Source: Monocercomonoides exilis
Lineage: Eukaryota; Preaxostyla; Oxymonadida; Polymastigidae
Direction: 5' to 3'
DNA length: 64,000 nucleotides
Assembly: GCA_001643675.2 (NCBI GenBank)
Contig: LSRY02000024.1
Location: forward strand, 436,001 to 500,000
Below, one piece after another: positions 38,262 to 49,598 of the stretch (its first letter is position 1; every line of letters begins with the position of its first letter). The notes below the pieces were generated by a model. That model did not search any database. It was not told the origin of the DNA and was given only the letters and a program-made list of their open reading frames with translations. The position numbers and the translations under genes were made by a program.

Positions 38262-41200
38262 GAAAGAGAAGAGATTGTCAGGCTCCAGCGAGAGGACTAT
38301 CCGACAAGAAACCGTAGCTCCGGGCGAGAAGCGATCAGAGACGGAAGTGCAGAAACAACAGGTGAACGTCATAGAGACTCTGAGCTCGTTAGACCAAAGG
38401 AAGGAGAGAGAACGGGAAATCACAGCGGACTCGGCAAGAGAGATATCGAGAGAAGATGTGCAACACGAGGTCACGATAACAGAAGGAGACTCCGCATATC
38501 CTCGAGTGACGAGACTGAAGAACGAGTGGAGATTCGAGAAGGCGAAAGAGAAGGGAGTCTGGAGAGCTTCTGGGACTGTTACAGAGCCCCCAACTGGGAC
38601 TGCTCGGGAGGAGAACATGCGGAGAGCTGTTGCAAATGCTTTCGTGGTAGTTGAAGATATGGGGATCCAGAATGGTCACTGGACGCCAGAAGTGAGGAGG
38701 AGTACAGTGATTGGACAATTGAAGGAGCCACTTCAGGGGAGACTGGTGAACAGGCTGAGCGAGTGGAAGAAGATTGGGGGAGACAAACAAGTGAGCCGTG
38801 GTATAAAAGCTCGATGGAAAAGTCCCCAGTCCCCAATATCACTCGAGAAGAGAAAACACAAATAAGAATTTCGGGGGAAGACAGAGATAACGAACAATTA
38901 TTTATCCCTCTTGGAGTTGGAATTGAAGGACGGAGTGGTGAAGCCCACTTCAGAGTCGGAGGTGAAGTGGTTCAATCCGACATACATGGTGATAAAGAAG
39001 AACGGAAAGTGGAGAAAGATACTAGATTGCAGGGCGCTAAACAAGGAAGTGCAGGGAAAGCATTTCAAGATGGATTCCCAGGAGACAGTGTTGGAACTCC
39101 TGGAGGAGAACGATTGGATGACTACGCTCGACATATCGAGTGCTTATCAACATGTCAAAGTGGACGAGCAGTTCAGTCCCTTTCTGTGCTTCAGCTTTCA
39201 AAAGCAATGCTACACTTACGTGGGGATGCCATTTGGAGCAAAGGACGCCCCCAGAGTTTTCACGAAGATTATGAGACGGGTGACGTTATATATCAGAGAA
39301 AAGTAGAATGCAAAGCTTGTAATATACCTGGACGAAATTCTCCTCACACATCCTGACAGGGATGCATTGAGATTGATCTCATATGAGATAGCCCGGTTCC
39401 TGAGGAATCTGGGATGGATTCATTCAGAAGAGAAGCTGAAGTTGGAACCCACAAGGATTGTAGAGTTTCTGGGATGGTTGTGGAACTCAGAGAAGATGGA
39501 AGTGACACTCCAAGAAAGGAAGAGAGTGCTGCTGCTTGAGGATGTGCGAATGTGGATAGCACATGCAAAGAAAAGGAGGAGACAAAAGACGAGAGACCTT
39601 GCAGCACTCCTCTGAAGGTTGAACTTCGTGAGACTGCAACACCCACCAGCGAGTTTGTGGATGACGCGTATGCAATACGTGCTGAGGCATGCAATAGCCC
39701 GCGGAGGCTGGAACGGGACGGTGATAGTCAGCCCAATGATACTGGGAGAATTAACACACTGGAGAAAGATACTACAAGAAAACAGACCAAGGAGTCTGAA
39801 GAGAAGGATCAGACCAGCAGAGCTAACAACGGACGCTTCAGAGATGGGATGGGGTGCAGTATTAACAATACTGACAGAGAACAAAGAGGAGAAGATTTTG
39901 ATGCACGGAAGTTGGACCCTCCAGGAGAGTGCGTTAGCGATAAACGAAAAGGAGCCAAGAGCAGTGTTGAGGACTTTCGAAAGGAAAAGAGCATGGCTGC
40001 AACAACAGAAGATAGATCATATTTGTCTGATTACAGAAAACATGTCCACAAGATGGACGATAGAGAAGAAGAGGGGAGAGCCATTGCTCATTCCAACACT
40101 GAGAACATTTGAGAAGAAACTGAACAGCCTGGACATTTCTATACAGACGGAACACCTCCCGTGAGAACAGATCACGGAGGCAGATGCACTCAGCCGGATG
40201 GCGAGAAAGCCGGACTATGCACTGAAGGGGGAGAAAGTCGCAGAGATATTGCAAGCAGTTGCACGGAGAACACTAGATATTATTTCAGAACCGATTGCGC
40301 CGGTGCCCTGTGGAACTATTTGGAGACTTTCCTCCGTAAGAAGGAAGAGAGAGAGAAACGCAAGAAAACGAGATAGTACTAGTCCATCTGTTCATGAGAT
40401 ACATTGGACGGGTGCTAAAAGAGAGAATGAACGAAGCTCAGAGAGATCTGACGATTCTGATTCTGCCAGCCTGGCAGGGGCAGACCTGGACCCCGCTACT
40501 GCAGCTTGGGCATTCGATAAGGACCCTGGGGACCTTTTAGGAGTGCATGATACCGGGAGCGAAGATGAGAAGGGAAGGCTGGAAATTACCCCTAGAAGAG
40601 GTAATAAGCGTTACACTGGAGAGGAAAATATCCCAGGATGGGATCTCTTTTTGGCAGGGGGAGAATACGTTGGAGCAAGAGATATAGCAGCAGCAATACT
40701 GAAAAATCAGAAGAGCGAAAGAGATACGTGGAGAGCGCTGGGAAGATTCAAGCAATTTTTGGATAGAGAGAGCATGGATGACATGGACCCCCTCACAACA
40801 AAAGATGCAAAATGGATTTTGACAGAGTTCACCGAAACACTCTCGAATACAAACCTCTCAAGCGGAGTGATAAATCAGACAGTACGGAAAGTGCTGGATT
40901 CTATTAACCTCTTCAGAAAGACTGAGGTTGACGTGAAAGACATAGAGATATTTCTAAAGACCTATGTGGGGGAGAAACCAAGAAGAGGAAAACGATACAA
41001 ATCGATGTGGGATCTCACAATAATTACCAAATGGGCAGAAGTCACACACGAAAGGACGGACCCACAGACCCTCCAAAGGAGAGCTCTCATTCTGACCATG
41101 ATTTTTAGAGTTTAAAGGCCAGCAGAGCTGGAAAGAATGAGAAGTGATACAACGATACTTAAAGAGGATTTAGTCCAGACACAAGTACGAACGAAAACAT

Positions 41201-42012
41201 CAGGGGGAGAGACTGTAAAGGTTATTATAAATAAGCATCCAAATCCACGTATCGATGCAGTGGAGGCGCTCCAACGTTGGATGGATTATACAAAGACGAC
41301 GTATCAGAGTGGACATGTGTGGTTCAATATCAGTGAGAGACAACCTGCAAATTTGCAGTAAATCAAAGAAGAGTAAGTGGCTGTCCTGAGAGAGAACAGA
41401 AAACCTGAAACAATTACCGCGTTCTCTATAAGACTCGCTGTGATAAAACATTTTGCCAGACAACAAGATGCAGATTGGAAAGCAATCAAAGCGTGCGCGA
41501 GATGGGAGCCAAGTTCTAGAGTTGCCCAGGAGTATTACACCGTGCTTCCAGTTCAGGACACGAGATAGATCCTGGAGATGATCTGCTACCCAGTACCCCT
41601 GGCAGGGAAGGGAGACAAGTCGGAGAAGGACAGCAAAGGAAAAGAGATTTCAAATGAGAATACAGAATCAGGAACAAAGGAGTATCCTGAAGAAACATCA
41701 CAATCTGGGGGAGAAGCGGAGACGAGCAAGAGAAAGAATCTGAAGAGACGAGGATCGAGTCGAGAGAAGAGTTCGCTTCATGAGAACGATATAGCACAAC
41801 TCCCCAAGGGTGATGAGACACCCTCCATAATTCCCCGCAACATTATGGAGCTAACGGAGGGTAGACAAACTGCCTTGCAGAAGAAGCTCGAAACCGATCG
41901 GGGGAAACGCGGAGAGAGAAGCATAGGACAAATTGTCATGCACGCTCAAGTACAGAAGACCCGATCGAGAACCCCCCGAAAACAGCGCAAGAGGGGGAGG
42001 GAGGAGGGATAG
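38242..42012 (+). pseudogene. Degenerate DIRS pol: reverse transcriptase, RNase H, tyrosine recombinase
   Basis: A single reading phase runs for ~1,257 codons with no visible frameshift but with stops at 38863, 39304, 39613, 40162, 41113, 41359, 41371 and 41566. The RT is clear: WRKILDCRALN, TLDISSAYQHVKVDE, VGMPFGAKDAPRVFTKIM, and YLDE where YxDD is expected. RNase H follows with TDAS, NEKEPRAV, TEN where TDN is usual, and EADALSR. The tyrosine recombinase has a SAM-like N-terminal helical region (WRALGRFKQFLD...), RPAEL, FSIR at the HxxR position, RWEPSS and a terminal YY. Lack of frameshifts suggests recent decay by substitution. Assignment to the DIRS family is firm. Confidence 0.85.
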
Positions 42013-42116
42013 AGGCTGCACCTTCATCCGCAGTCCCTCTGTTCATCCGCCGCACGACAAGGTGCTAGGCTGGAGGGTTTAAGATCAGAGGAGAGAAGAG
42101 AACGAGGGATTTCAAA

Positions 42117-42214
42117 ACTCATTATTGAGGAGCAAACCTGCTCCTTGTGTTTGTTGATTCGCTCCATTGCGAATTAATAAAAACGCAGTGAGACAGGTTT
42201 GCTCCGAGATAATA
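42117..42214. repeat. DIRS internal complementary region
   Basis: The first half (42117-42175) is the reverse complement of the element's left extremity, including TTGCGAATT from outside the shared terminal repeat. The second half (42180-42214) is the reverse complement of the right extremity (CGCAGTGAGACAGGTTTGCT). The two meet at GAATTAATAAAAACG, which marks the expected circle junction. Confidence 0.88.
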
Positions 42215-42456
42215 GGAAGACGGATGGAGAGACGAGAGGCGGAATGGTGCGAGGGGGAGCTAGAAGTATGTGGGGAGACGACAAGAAAAAAGGGCGAGAT
42301 ATTCAAGGAAAGAAAGAAGAATCAACCGCCCGAAGATATTAATGTGCACCTAGAACCTGTTTGGAGAAACATGGAAACAAATAGAAAGTTTTAATCATGA
42401 TCCTCCTCTTTTACAAGATTATTATTGTTTTTTCAGAGAAGAATTGAATATTTAAT

Positions 42457-42700
42457 ATGCAGTGTGTGATGTTTTGGTGTTGCTCTGCTGGATCAGCAGA
42501 AGAGCGGGAGGCAGAACACATCACATGCAGTTTTCTTTTCCACGCCTCGCATAAGCGAGAGTGGTTTTTCTTTCTGCTCCGTTTTGGGCTTTCGTCTCAC
42601 CGGATCCCTGCACTGACTGCAGGAGACAGCTCCGAGGGGCAATGTCCCTTGCCCTCTGGTCTTCGTGTCCAAGGCAAAAAGGCGAAGTCGGCAGTGAAGT
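42457..42700 (+). other. Nested hairpins in the 3' non-coding part of the DIRS element
   Basis: An outer stem pairs TGCAGTGTGTGATGTT (42458-) with AACACATCACATGCA, enclosing GCTCT-GCTG-GAT-CAGC-AGAAGAGC. Further stems follow: CTCGC-ATAA-GCGAG, CTGCA-CTGAC-TGCAG, and GAGGGGCAA with TTGCCCTC. The region is GC-rich and lies between the internal complementary region and the right terminal repeat. Read as protein it gives a cysteine-rich, unconvincing frame. Confidence 0.55.
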
Positions 42701-42788
42701 GAAGCGGACAATTCATAATATGCTTTTTGTTGTTAAAATGTTTTTGTCGATATTCTAATCTCTCCGTTTTTTCCACGTCATATTTAGG

Positions 42789-42867
42789 AGGGCGAAGTTC
42801 TCACTTAAACCGCCCATAAATCGTGATCAAGACTCATTATCTCGGAGCAAACCTGTCTCACTGCGTT
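42789..42867 (-). repeat. DIRS right inverted terminal repeat
   Basis: Inverted copy of the left repeat (36839-36915), ending CTCACTGCGTT at 42867. The end point is set by the internal complementary region. Confidence 0.88.
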
Positions 42868-43149
42868 CTATCAAAAGAATCGAAAATTCAGAACGAGTTT
42901 CATTGAAAAAATGGAATAGGAACTTTATTTAATGAAGCGTTGAATGAAGAAACCCTAAAGAAGCAGTTTGTTATTTGTAATAAGTTTCGGATTTTGTCAC
43001 TTTGCATCATTTTTGAGATTTGTAAAATGGACAATTTTAAAAATTTCTCTTTCTTTTGTTCACGTTAAAATTTCTGTTGAATTGTGAAATGAAGCAAAAA
43101 GAAAAACAATTATATTTGAGCTTTAAAATGAAAAATTTCTCATTTTTTT

Positions 43150-44595
43150 TTAAACATTCACAAAATAATCAGAAATATTCGACGGCATTTTTTCAAAATA
43201 CTTCCTGCTTTGAAAAGGAAGCATAACATGAAAGCTTGCGATTGTATCTTCGTATCCTTCTTCTTCCATTTTTTCAAAAACCTTTCTTTTCGTTGCCTTT
43301 CTTCTCGCTTCTTCCATTTCATCATCTGTCTTCCTTTTCAATCGCCTTGAAATATTCATGAAAAATCTCAAGCATCCATTTGTTATTCCGTCATTCAGCG
43401 TTGGCCTGTGAATCTCCTCCAAAAAGGCATCGGCAGCTCCTCCTTTCAACAAGTCTTCAACTTTCACAACTCTGTTTTTTGCTGCATTTCTCAAAGAATA
43501 AATGCACTGATTGCGAATTCCTCTGAAATTATCCCTTGCTGCTCGATATAACTGAACAATGATATCGATTAGCCAAACAAATCCTTCATTCCACAGCTCA
43601 CATGAATCAAAGAAAAAGCTCAATTTAAAAAGCCATCTTAATAAAATGTGCTCTTCTTTCGTTTCTTTTCCTTTTTTAACCTCTTCTTTCTTTCTCTTCC
43701 AATCCACACATTTCGACAACTCATTCAATTCTCTTACTGCCTCTCTTCCAAAATGCAGTTCATTCACAATCACACCTTCCAAGCTTCTGTCAGTGTTTAA
43801 TCTGTCCATCAAAAACTGCCAAGTCGACTGATATTCAAGTTGAGTGAGGTTGTGATGTTTCTGATGATATTGGATGATTTCTTTGATTTCCTTCAAGTAT
43901 AGTCTTTGTTCGATAAACTAATAAAAATTAAAAATAAAATTAAAAAACATATCAAAAAATTAATCTGACCTTCCACATCGCAAAATTGCTCAACGCCAGC
44001 AAAGTAATTTCCACTTCTTTTTGTGCTTCTTCGCTTTCCTCTTTTTTCAAGGAAACCTTCAGAAGACAATGCACACAAATTGAAAGAAATTTCGAAGAAG
44101 CCCACCTGTTCAACAAAAGATAGCATTCGCAAAGATCAACAAGAAGCTTTTCGTTCTTTCCTTCTATTTTCTCATTTTCGTTAAAAATCATCTTTTCAAA
44201 TCTTTTGCTCAACAAAGAATTATTAAAGTCATAACACTCCAAGTTCAATAGAACATTACAAAATCCAACATGCTTCAACAACAAAATGGCATTTTTTATT
44301 GTTATTTTCTTTTCTTCAATCATTTTGTCTATTTTATTGAATAGTTCTTTTGTGAAAATAGAGTCAAATTCTTCATTATTCACTCCATCAATTATTTCAT
44401 TCATTTCAAGGATTTTCTGCTTCTGTTCGGTTTCATTGCAATGCTCCAACTGATCAAACAATTCTTTCAATATCATCAAAAATCATCAAATATCAAATCT
44501 TTGAAAATACGCAATTTAAGCAAACTTGAAAATTTCTCAACACATGATAGTTCTTGAACATCATCATTGGATTTGACTTCATCACACCTTTTCAT
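43150..44595 (-). CDS. Oxymonad-type repeat-family protein, copy 1 (three exons, 443 aa)
   Basis: CDS is complement(join(43150..43917,43970..44463,44526..44595)), ending in TAA; donors are GTTTGC and GTCAGA. The protein is charged and helical throughout, probably an armadillo/HEAT-like solenoid. Landmarks are LLVDLCECYLLL in exon 2, VIVNELHFGREAVREL in the first third of exon 3, EKMEEEGYEDTIASFH near the end, and a C-terminal ISDYFVNV. It aligns along its whole length with the plus-strand gene at 47628-49084, including the 70-nt first exon. I recall a large family of this kind in Monocercomonoides; its function is unknown to me. No signal peptide or membrane segment is seen. Confidence 0.8.
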
Positions 44596-47500
44596 TCAGT
44601 TTATTTTATTCAAAGATCAATTTGCAGCAGAACTTCAAATAAAAGACAAAATAACAAAAACAACTAATATTGATGATTGTTGACAAAGCAAAGATAAAGG
44701 CCAAACTCAATTCTTTTGCTTAGTAAAAATAAGTGCTAAAAAGCAATTCACAAAGAAGCCAACGAGAAAGTCTTTATCAAGTCAAAAACGAAAGAATTTT
44801 ATTTCTTTCTGATCGAACCAACAATAATTCATGTCATTGAAATGAATGGACTTTCAATTGAAATTAGGAACACATTGGAAATTATTCCACATATTTGGCA
44901 TTAATTGCTTAAAAAATAATTTCCATTTTAATATTCAGAGCAGCATGAAGAAAAGGCAACAAATCGTTTTGAAGAACAAAACAAAGAAGAGACAAAAAAG
45001 CAGCAATCTGGCAGTTTATAATATGCATTCCAACTTCACTTCAAATCTTAATTGGAACAATTACATTTCAATTTTGTCACTCACATTTAGAGTTATCCGG
45101 AATCTTTACTTCAACGAAATGATTATTTCTATCATTTTAAAGTGTTTGCTGGTTTCCTTGGATGTTTCGATTTCACGTGTTTGTCAAAGTCACAAGCGAT
45201 AGGGATTCTTTAAAAATTAATTCCTCTCTTGAGCGGGTAATCAGGCTGAAGGAGGATTGATGAAAGGGATCATTCATTCATTGCTCCACATTTTTTGATG
45301 TTCGGGAGTATGGCGGTTGGATACATTTGGGACAATTTCATAACAACAATGGACATCATAATAAATCATGCAATGAAAGAGATTTCATTCCAAAAGGCTT
45401 TGAAGCTGAGCGAAGATGGAAAAATTCTTGATATCAAAAGAAGATTAATGCAATATTCGGAACCAAGCTCATGCGGAATTTGGAGTGCGTTCAAGCATAT
45501 TAATCATTTAATAGTGATTACCACTTGACGTGTATTTTTCTGTAAAGACGCTTGTTTCGTTTATTTCGGAAAAAACATCAATTTGTGTTGTTTTGATGAT
45601 TTTCATCATTTCGCTGATTTCTGATTGGATTTCGTTGCAGACCTTGAAGCAACATGAACGATAACAAAATGAATCTGACAAAACAGACCAAACTGCAATT
45701 GAAGTGTTTGATCAAATTGAGGTGTGTTATCCAATTTATGTAGCATTTATGCATTTTTTATTTGAATAAGAAAGAAAGAAAGAAATCATTGAAAATTACT
45801 CAAACTTTTTTGCAATGATAATTTCACATTTTCACTTTCACTTTTCCATTCTATCTTTTTTCCCTTTCTTTTCTTTTCAATTTTTTCGATTTATTTTGTG
45901 AACTTCTTTAAAAACTTCACTCAAAAACTGTTTCTTCTTGCGGCTTCTCATCAGTTCCATCCACAAAAATCTTCAGTCGCTTGTGAAGGCATTCTCATTC
46001 ATCGTGATTGTTGGTCAGAGCTTCTGACAGCATTTTCATTTGAAAGTGTTTGTCTTGTTTCTTTCCATCAAAAAATCGTTGAATCGTTCAGAGAATCGAT
46101 TAAATAGCATCTGGATGGAGAGAAGCGATATAAACAGAATGGAGATGTAGGTGCAGCCAGAGGATTCTGTTGAGAGATATGAAGGAGGAGGAGGAGAAGG
46201 AGAAGGAGGAGAAGAAGAAGAGAAAATAAAAGAGAAAGAGAGAAAGAAGGAAAAGAAGAATAACGACATTATCAATAAAGGCGACGACGGCAAAGAGTCA
46301 ATAGAAGAAGATTAGCGTTGAGTCATACAAAAAGTCAGATGCTTTTTGAATGAGAATGCTCAGAAAGCTCATCAGCTTTGGTGAAAGAGTCTCTTCTACC
46401 AAATGCCCACAACAAATGATCCAAAAAAACTGCTTTTCTCTTTCAAGCTCATCTTAAGCGTTGTCTGGTTATGCAGTATGCAAGACAGATGGCGGAAGCC
46501 ATGATTGACTTCGTTGAATGAAACCCAAACAAGAATAATCCCAAAACTTCTGAATCTTTTGTTAAAAAAACGATAAAAAGGCTTCTTTCGATGGCATTCC
46601 TGTTCGTTGCTAATCTGCATTCACTAAAAGAACACCTTTAAAGAAAAATGAATAAAATAAAAAAGTCAAACTATCTTTTTGGCCTTTCAACATTTTCCCA
46701 TCTCCGATGCACTCAAAATGATCAGCCCAGCCATCTTCCTTGTTCTCCAAAATTGCCTCTTGCCACAAAAAAAAATCAGATAACTTGACAATAAATGACT
46801 GGAACAGAACGTCATTGAACGCAAAGTATCCTTTGTGAAGTTGGCTGTGATATCTGATGAAAACACATATTCTCTAAATGAACTTCTTTTCAAAGCCCAA
46901 TTCAAGGCCAAGTCTTTGCTGATGGCTTTCCAAAGGGTTTTGTGCAAAATGCAAATGAGGTTGTAATTGAGGCCTGCTGAGTGTTTTGCTCAACTCGTTT
47001 CCTCCATTGTCCAACCCACAATTCCCTTTCCTTTTCCACGAAACGAACCTCCAAAAAAACATATGAAACAAGTCCTGCGCAAAAGATATACCAAGTGCAC
47101 TGCAATTCCCTCAAAATGAACAAGCTGTTCAATTCAATCTTTCCGGTATTCCCCTCGCTTTTTCTGCATCTTGCTTGAATTATTTTTCATTTAAAATATT
47201 TCATCCGATGTTGAATCATATGTTTTGTAATTTATTACCAGGTTCAAATTCCATGCAATTTCCCGCACCAATTAAATTTTCGCAAAAATCGATGCAAACA
47301 GCCACTCTCTCCTCCATCTGTTCGAAAAATCCTTGTTCTTCTTCAGTGCAAAATCTCACATGGATGCATCTGTGCCCGTTCATCCAAAACAGCATAAACA
47401 AAGTTTTAACGTAGCATATCATCACTCAAATTTTCATTTTTAAAAGAATTGGTTGGACACCCTTATTAATTGATCGATTAGGAGATCTATTTTTCTTTTT

Positions 47501-47627
47501 TTTGATTAACTTGTTTTGAGACAAAAATCATGATGGAAAATGAATATGTATTGGCTTATGTTTTATTAGACATTTGATTTGTTATTTTTAATTCTTTCAA
47601 TTCGATTACACCACGATTATTTCGAAA
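44596..47627. other. 3-kb spacer with decayed coding-like fragments
   Basis: Several short open stretches look partly protein-like but do not connect: plus strand 44948-45202 and 45298-45528, and minus strand 47425-47232, 47132-46902, 46947-46687 and 46620-46396. The minus-strand pieces lie in successive different frames over the same DNA (for instance CTKPFGK against HKTLWK around 46930), which suggests an old frameshifted gene or transposon remnant. I could not identify the source. A purine-rich GGAGAA stretch lies at 46170-46260. Confidence 0.4.
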
Positions 47628-49084
47628 ATGTATTTGTTAATTGTTCTGGATCAATTTTCAATTTCTCAGTCACCTTCTGTGAATCAAGCATTTCTTGGTA
47701 AGTCTGCGTTTTGAACAAATGATTATTTATTGATTTTTTTCCCCAATTAAAAAGAGAAGCTTTCGCAACTGATGAATTCCACTGACGCAGAGATGAAACA
47801 GAAAATTGAAGAAATGAATAAAATGATTGATGGAATGAATACAGTCGAGTTGATATCTATTTTCGATGATGAAATATTCAATAAAATTCACAAAATGATT
47901 GAGGAAAAGAAACTGAATTTGGAGAATGCCATTCTGTTGCTGAAGAACTTGGGATATAACAAAACGTTGAAGCATGTGCGTATTTATGGATTTAGAGAAA
48001 ATTCGTTGAACGAAAGAATTGAGAAGATGATTGCTGATGAAGAACAGAAAAAAGATGAAAAGAACGAAAAGCTTCTTGCTGATCTTTGCGAATGCTATCT
48101 TTTTCTTGACAACCAGTTTTCTATAGAATTGCTTTCAATATGTGCATCTTGTCTTTTGAAAACCGATTTCAAAAAAGAGGAAAACATGGAGACTCAAAAG
48201 GAAGTGGAAATGGCTTTGCTGTCTTTGGGCAACATTGGATATTGTGTCTGATTTATTCATATTTCCATTTGTCGAATTTTAAAACCTTTCTTGTTGATAT
48301 TTTCCCCCCTCTATTATAACAGGGAGATAAAGAAGAGATGTGCTTTAAGGAAATGACTGAGATCATCGAATATCATCAGGAACATCGCAACTTGACTCAC
48401 CTTGCCTATCAGTCTGCTTGGCAGTTTTTGATCTTCAGATTAAACAGTGGAAAAAACAAAAATGAAGTGATTGTGAATGAACTGCATTTTGGAAGAGAAG
48501 CGTCAAGAGAACTGGAAGAACTTTCAAAATGTGTGAATTGGAAGGACAAAAAAGAGGGGAAAGGAGGAAAAGAAGAGAAAGAATTGCTTGTAATCGGGAG
48601 ATGGCTCTATGTCATTTTTTATTTCTTTGACTCTTGCAATTTGTGGAATGAAGAACTTGCTGGGCTTGTGGGCAGCCTTGTGAGTGTATTTCGAGCATCA
48701 AGGGATAATCACAGAGAAACAAGCAATCAATGCATTTATGCTTTCAAAACAGCAGCAGAAAGGAAATGCGGAAGAGTTGATGACTTGTTGAAAGGAGGAG
48801 CGGTCGATGCTATTTTGGAGGAAATTCGACGACCAACACTTGATGACGAAATGATACGTGATTGTTTGATAATTTTTGTTGCATTGTCAAGTCGATTGAA
48901 AGAAGAGGATGACAAAACAGAAAAAGTGGAAAGAAGGGCAGCAAAAAGGAAAATGTTTGATAAGATGGAAGAAGAGGGATACGAAGATATCATCATCAGC
49001 TTTCATGAAGTAGTTGGTTTTCTTAACACAAAATATCCATATGTTTTGTCGTTTGGAATTTTCGATTATTTTGTGTATATTTGA
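47628..49084 (+). CDS. Oxymonad-type repeat-family protein, copy 2 (three exons, 440 aa)
   Basis: CDS is join(47628..47697,47755..48245,48323..49084), ending in TGA; donors are GTAAGT and GTCTGA. Exon 1 is 70 nt, exactly as in copy 1, and both introns fall at equivalent positions and phases. It shares LLADLCECYLFL, VIVNELHFGREASREL, DDLLKGGAVDAILEE and EKMEEEGYEDIIISFHE with copy 1, and ends FDYFVYI. It is a predicted helical, soluble protein of unknown function. It lies about 3 kb from copy 1 in inverted orientation, so the pair probably arose by local duplication, though the two have diverged considerably. Confidence 0.82.
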
Positions 49085-49598
49085 GGAAATGAAATTAGTT
49101 CCATATCGTGTCTCGGAAGTTCAATTTTTGATTTCTTTTTCTTTCAACTTTGATCTTTTATTTTTCTCTCTTTCTTGCTCTCTCGATTTCTCTGGTTTGA
49201 AATAATTTTACTTAATTTTATTTAATTTTATTTTGTTTCATTAAATATATTTTATTCCAAAAAAAAAATATTTTTTCCGAATAAACTTTGTTTACATGAA
49301 TAAGTTATATTTTATTCGAATAAAACCTTTCTATTCTCATTTCATCAATTCTTTTATAATTTTTGATCTTTTTGATAAAAAACAAATAAATAAAACAAAA
49401 AGAAACACAATTTTTTTCCAAAAAAATATCAGTCTCATTTTTCAAAGGCTTTATCAAAATTAATAACTTTAAAAAAATTTTTTTGGAAAATGGAAAGATA
49501 ATTGTATGTTGGCTCGAATGATCAAGAATCGAAAACAAATCCTTTTTTTTAAAGATTCTGTCTGCTACACGTTTTGACATTTCGATGACAAACACCAA
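49085..49598. other. Intergenic, very AT-rich, nothing coding seen
   Basis: 514 bp of runs of A and T, with a TTTAATTTTA-type simple repeat near 49205-49245. It presumably holds the 3' UTR of the copy-2 gene and the promoter of the pseudokinase gene. Confidence 0.5.

Larger units (their letters stand above)
36819..42867 (+). mobile_element. DIRS-type tyrosine-recombinase retroelement, ~6.05 kb, degenerate copy
   Basis: It has the full DIRS layout. There are inverted terminal repeats (left 36839-36915, right 42789-42867) sharing a TGATCACGATTTATGGGCGG core. A gag-like frame and one long reading phase with reverse transcriptase, RNase H and tyrosine recombinase follow. An internal complementary region (42117-42214) is complementary to both extreme ends. 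By family knowledge DIRS elements replicate through a circular intermediate templated by this region and integrate with a tyrosine recombinase instead of an integrase. The element is visibly richer in G+C and purines than its surroundings. Many in-frame stops and changed catalytic residues indicate a non-functional copy. No target-site duplication is seen, as expected for this class. The ends were set by matching to the internal complementary region. Confidence 0.88.

Noticed and set aside
42457-42702. An 81-residue Cys-rich frame near the DIRS right end
   Set aside because: It coincides exactly with the hairpin array and reads through palindromes; no protein-like pattern or homology is apparent.
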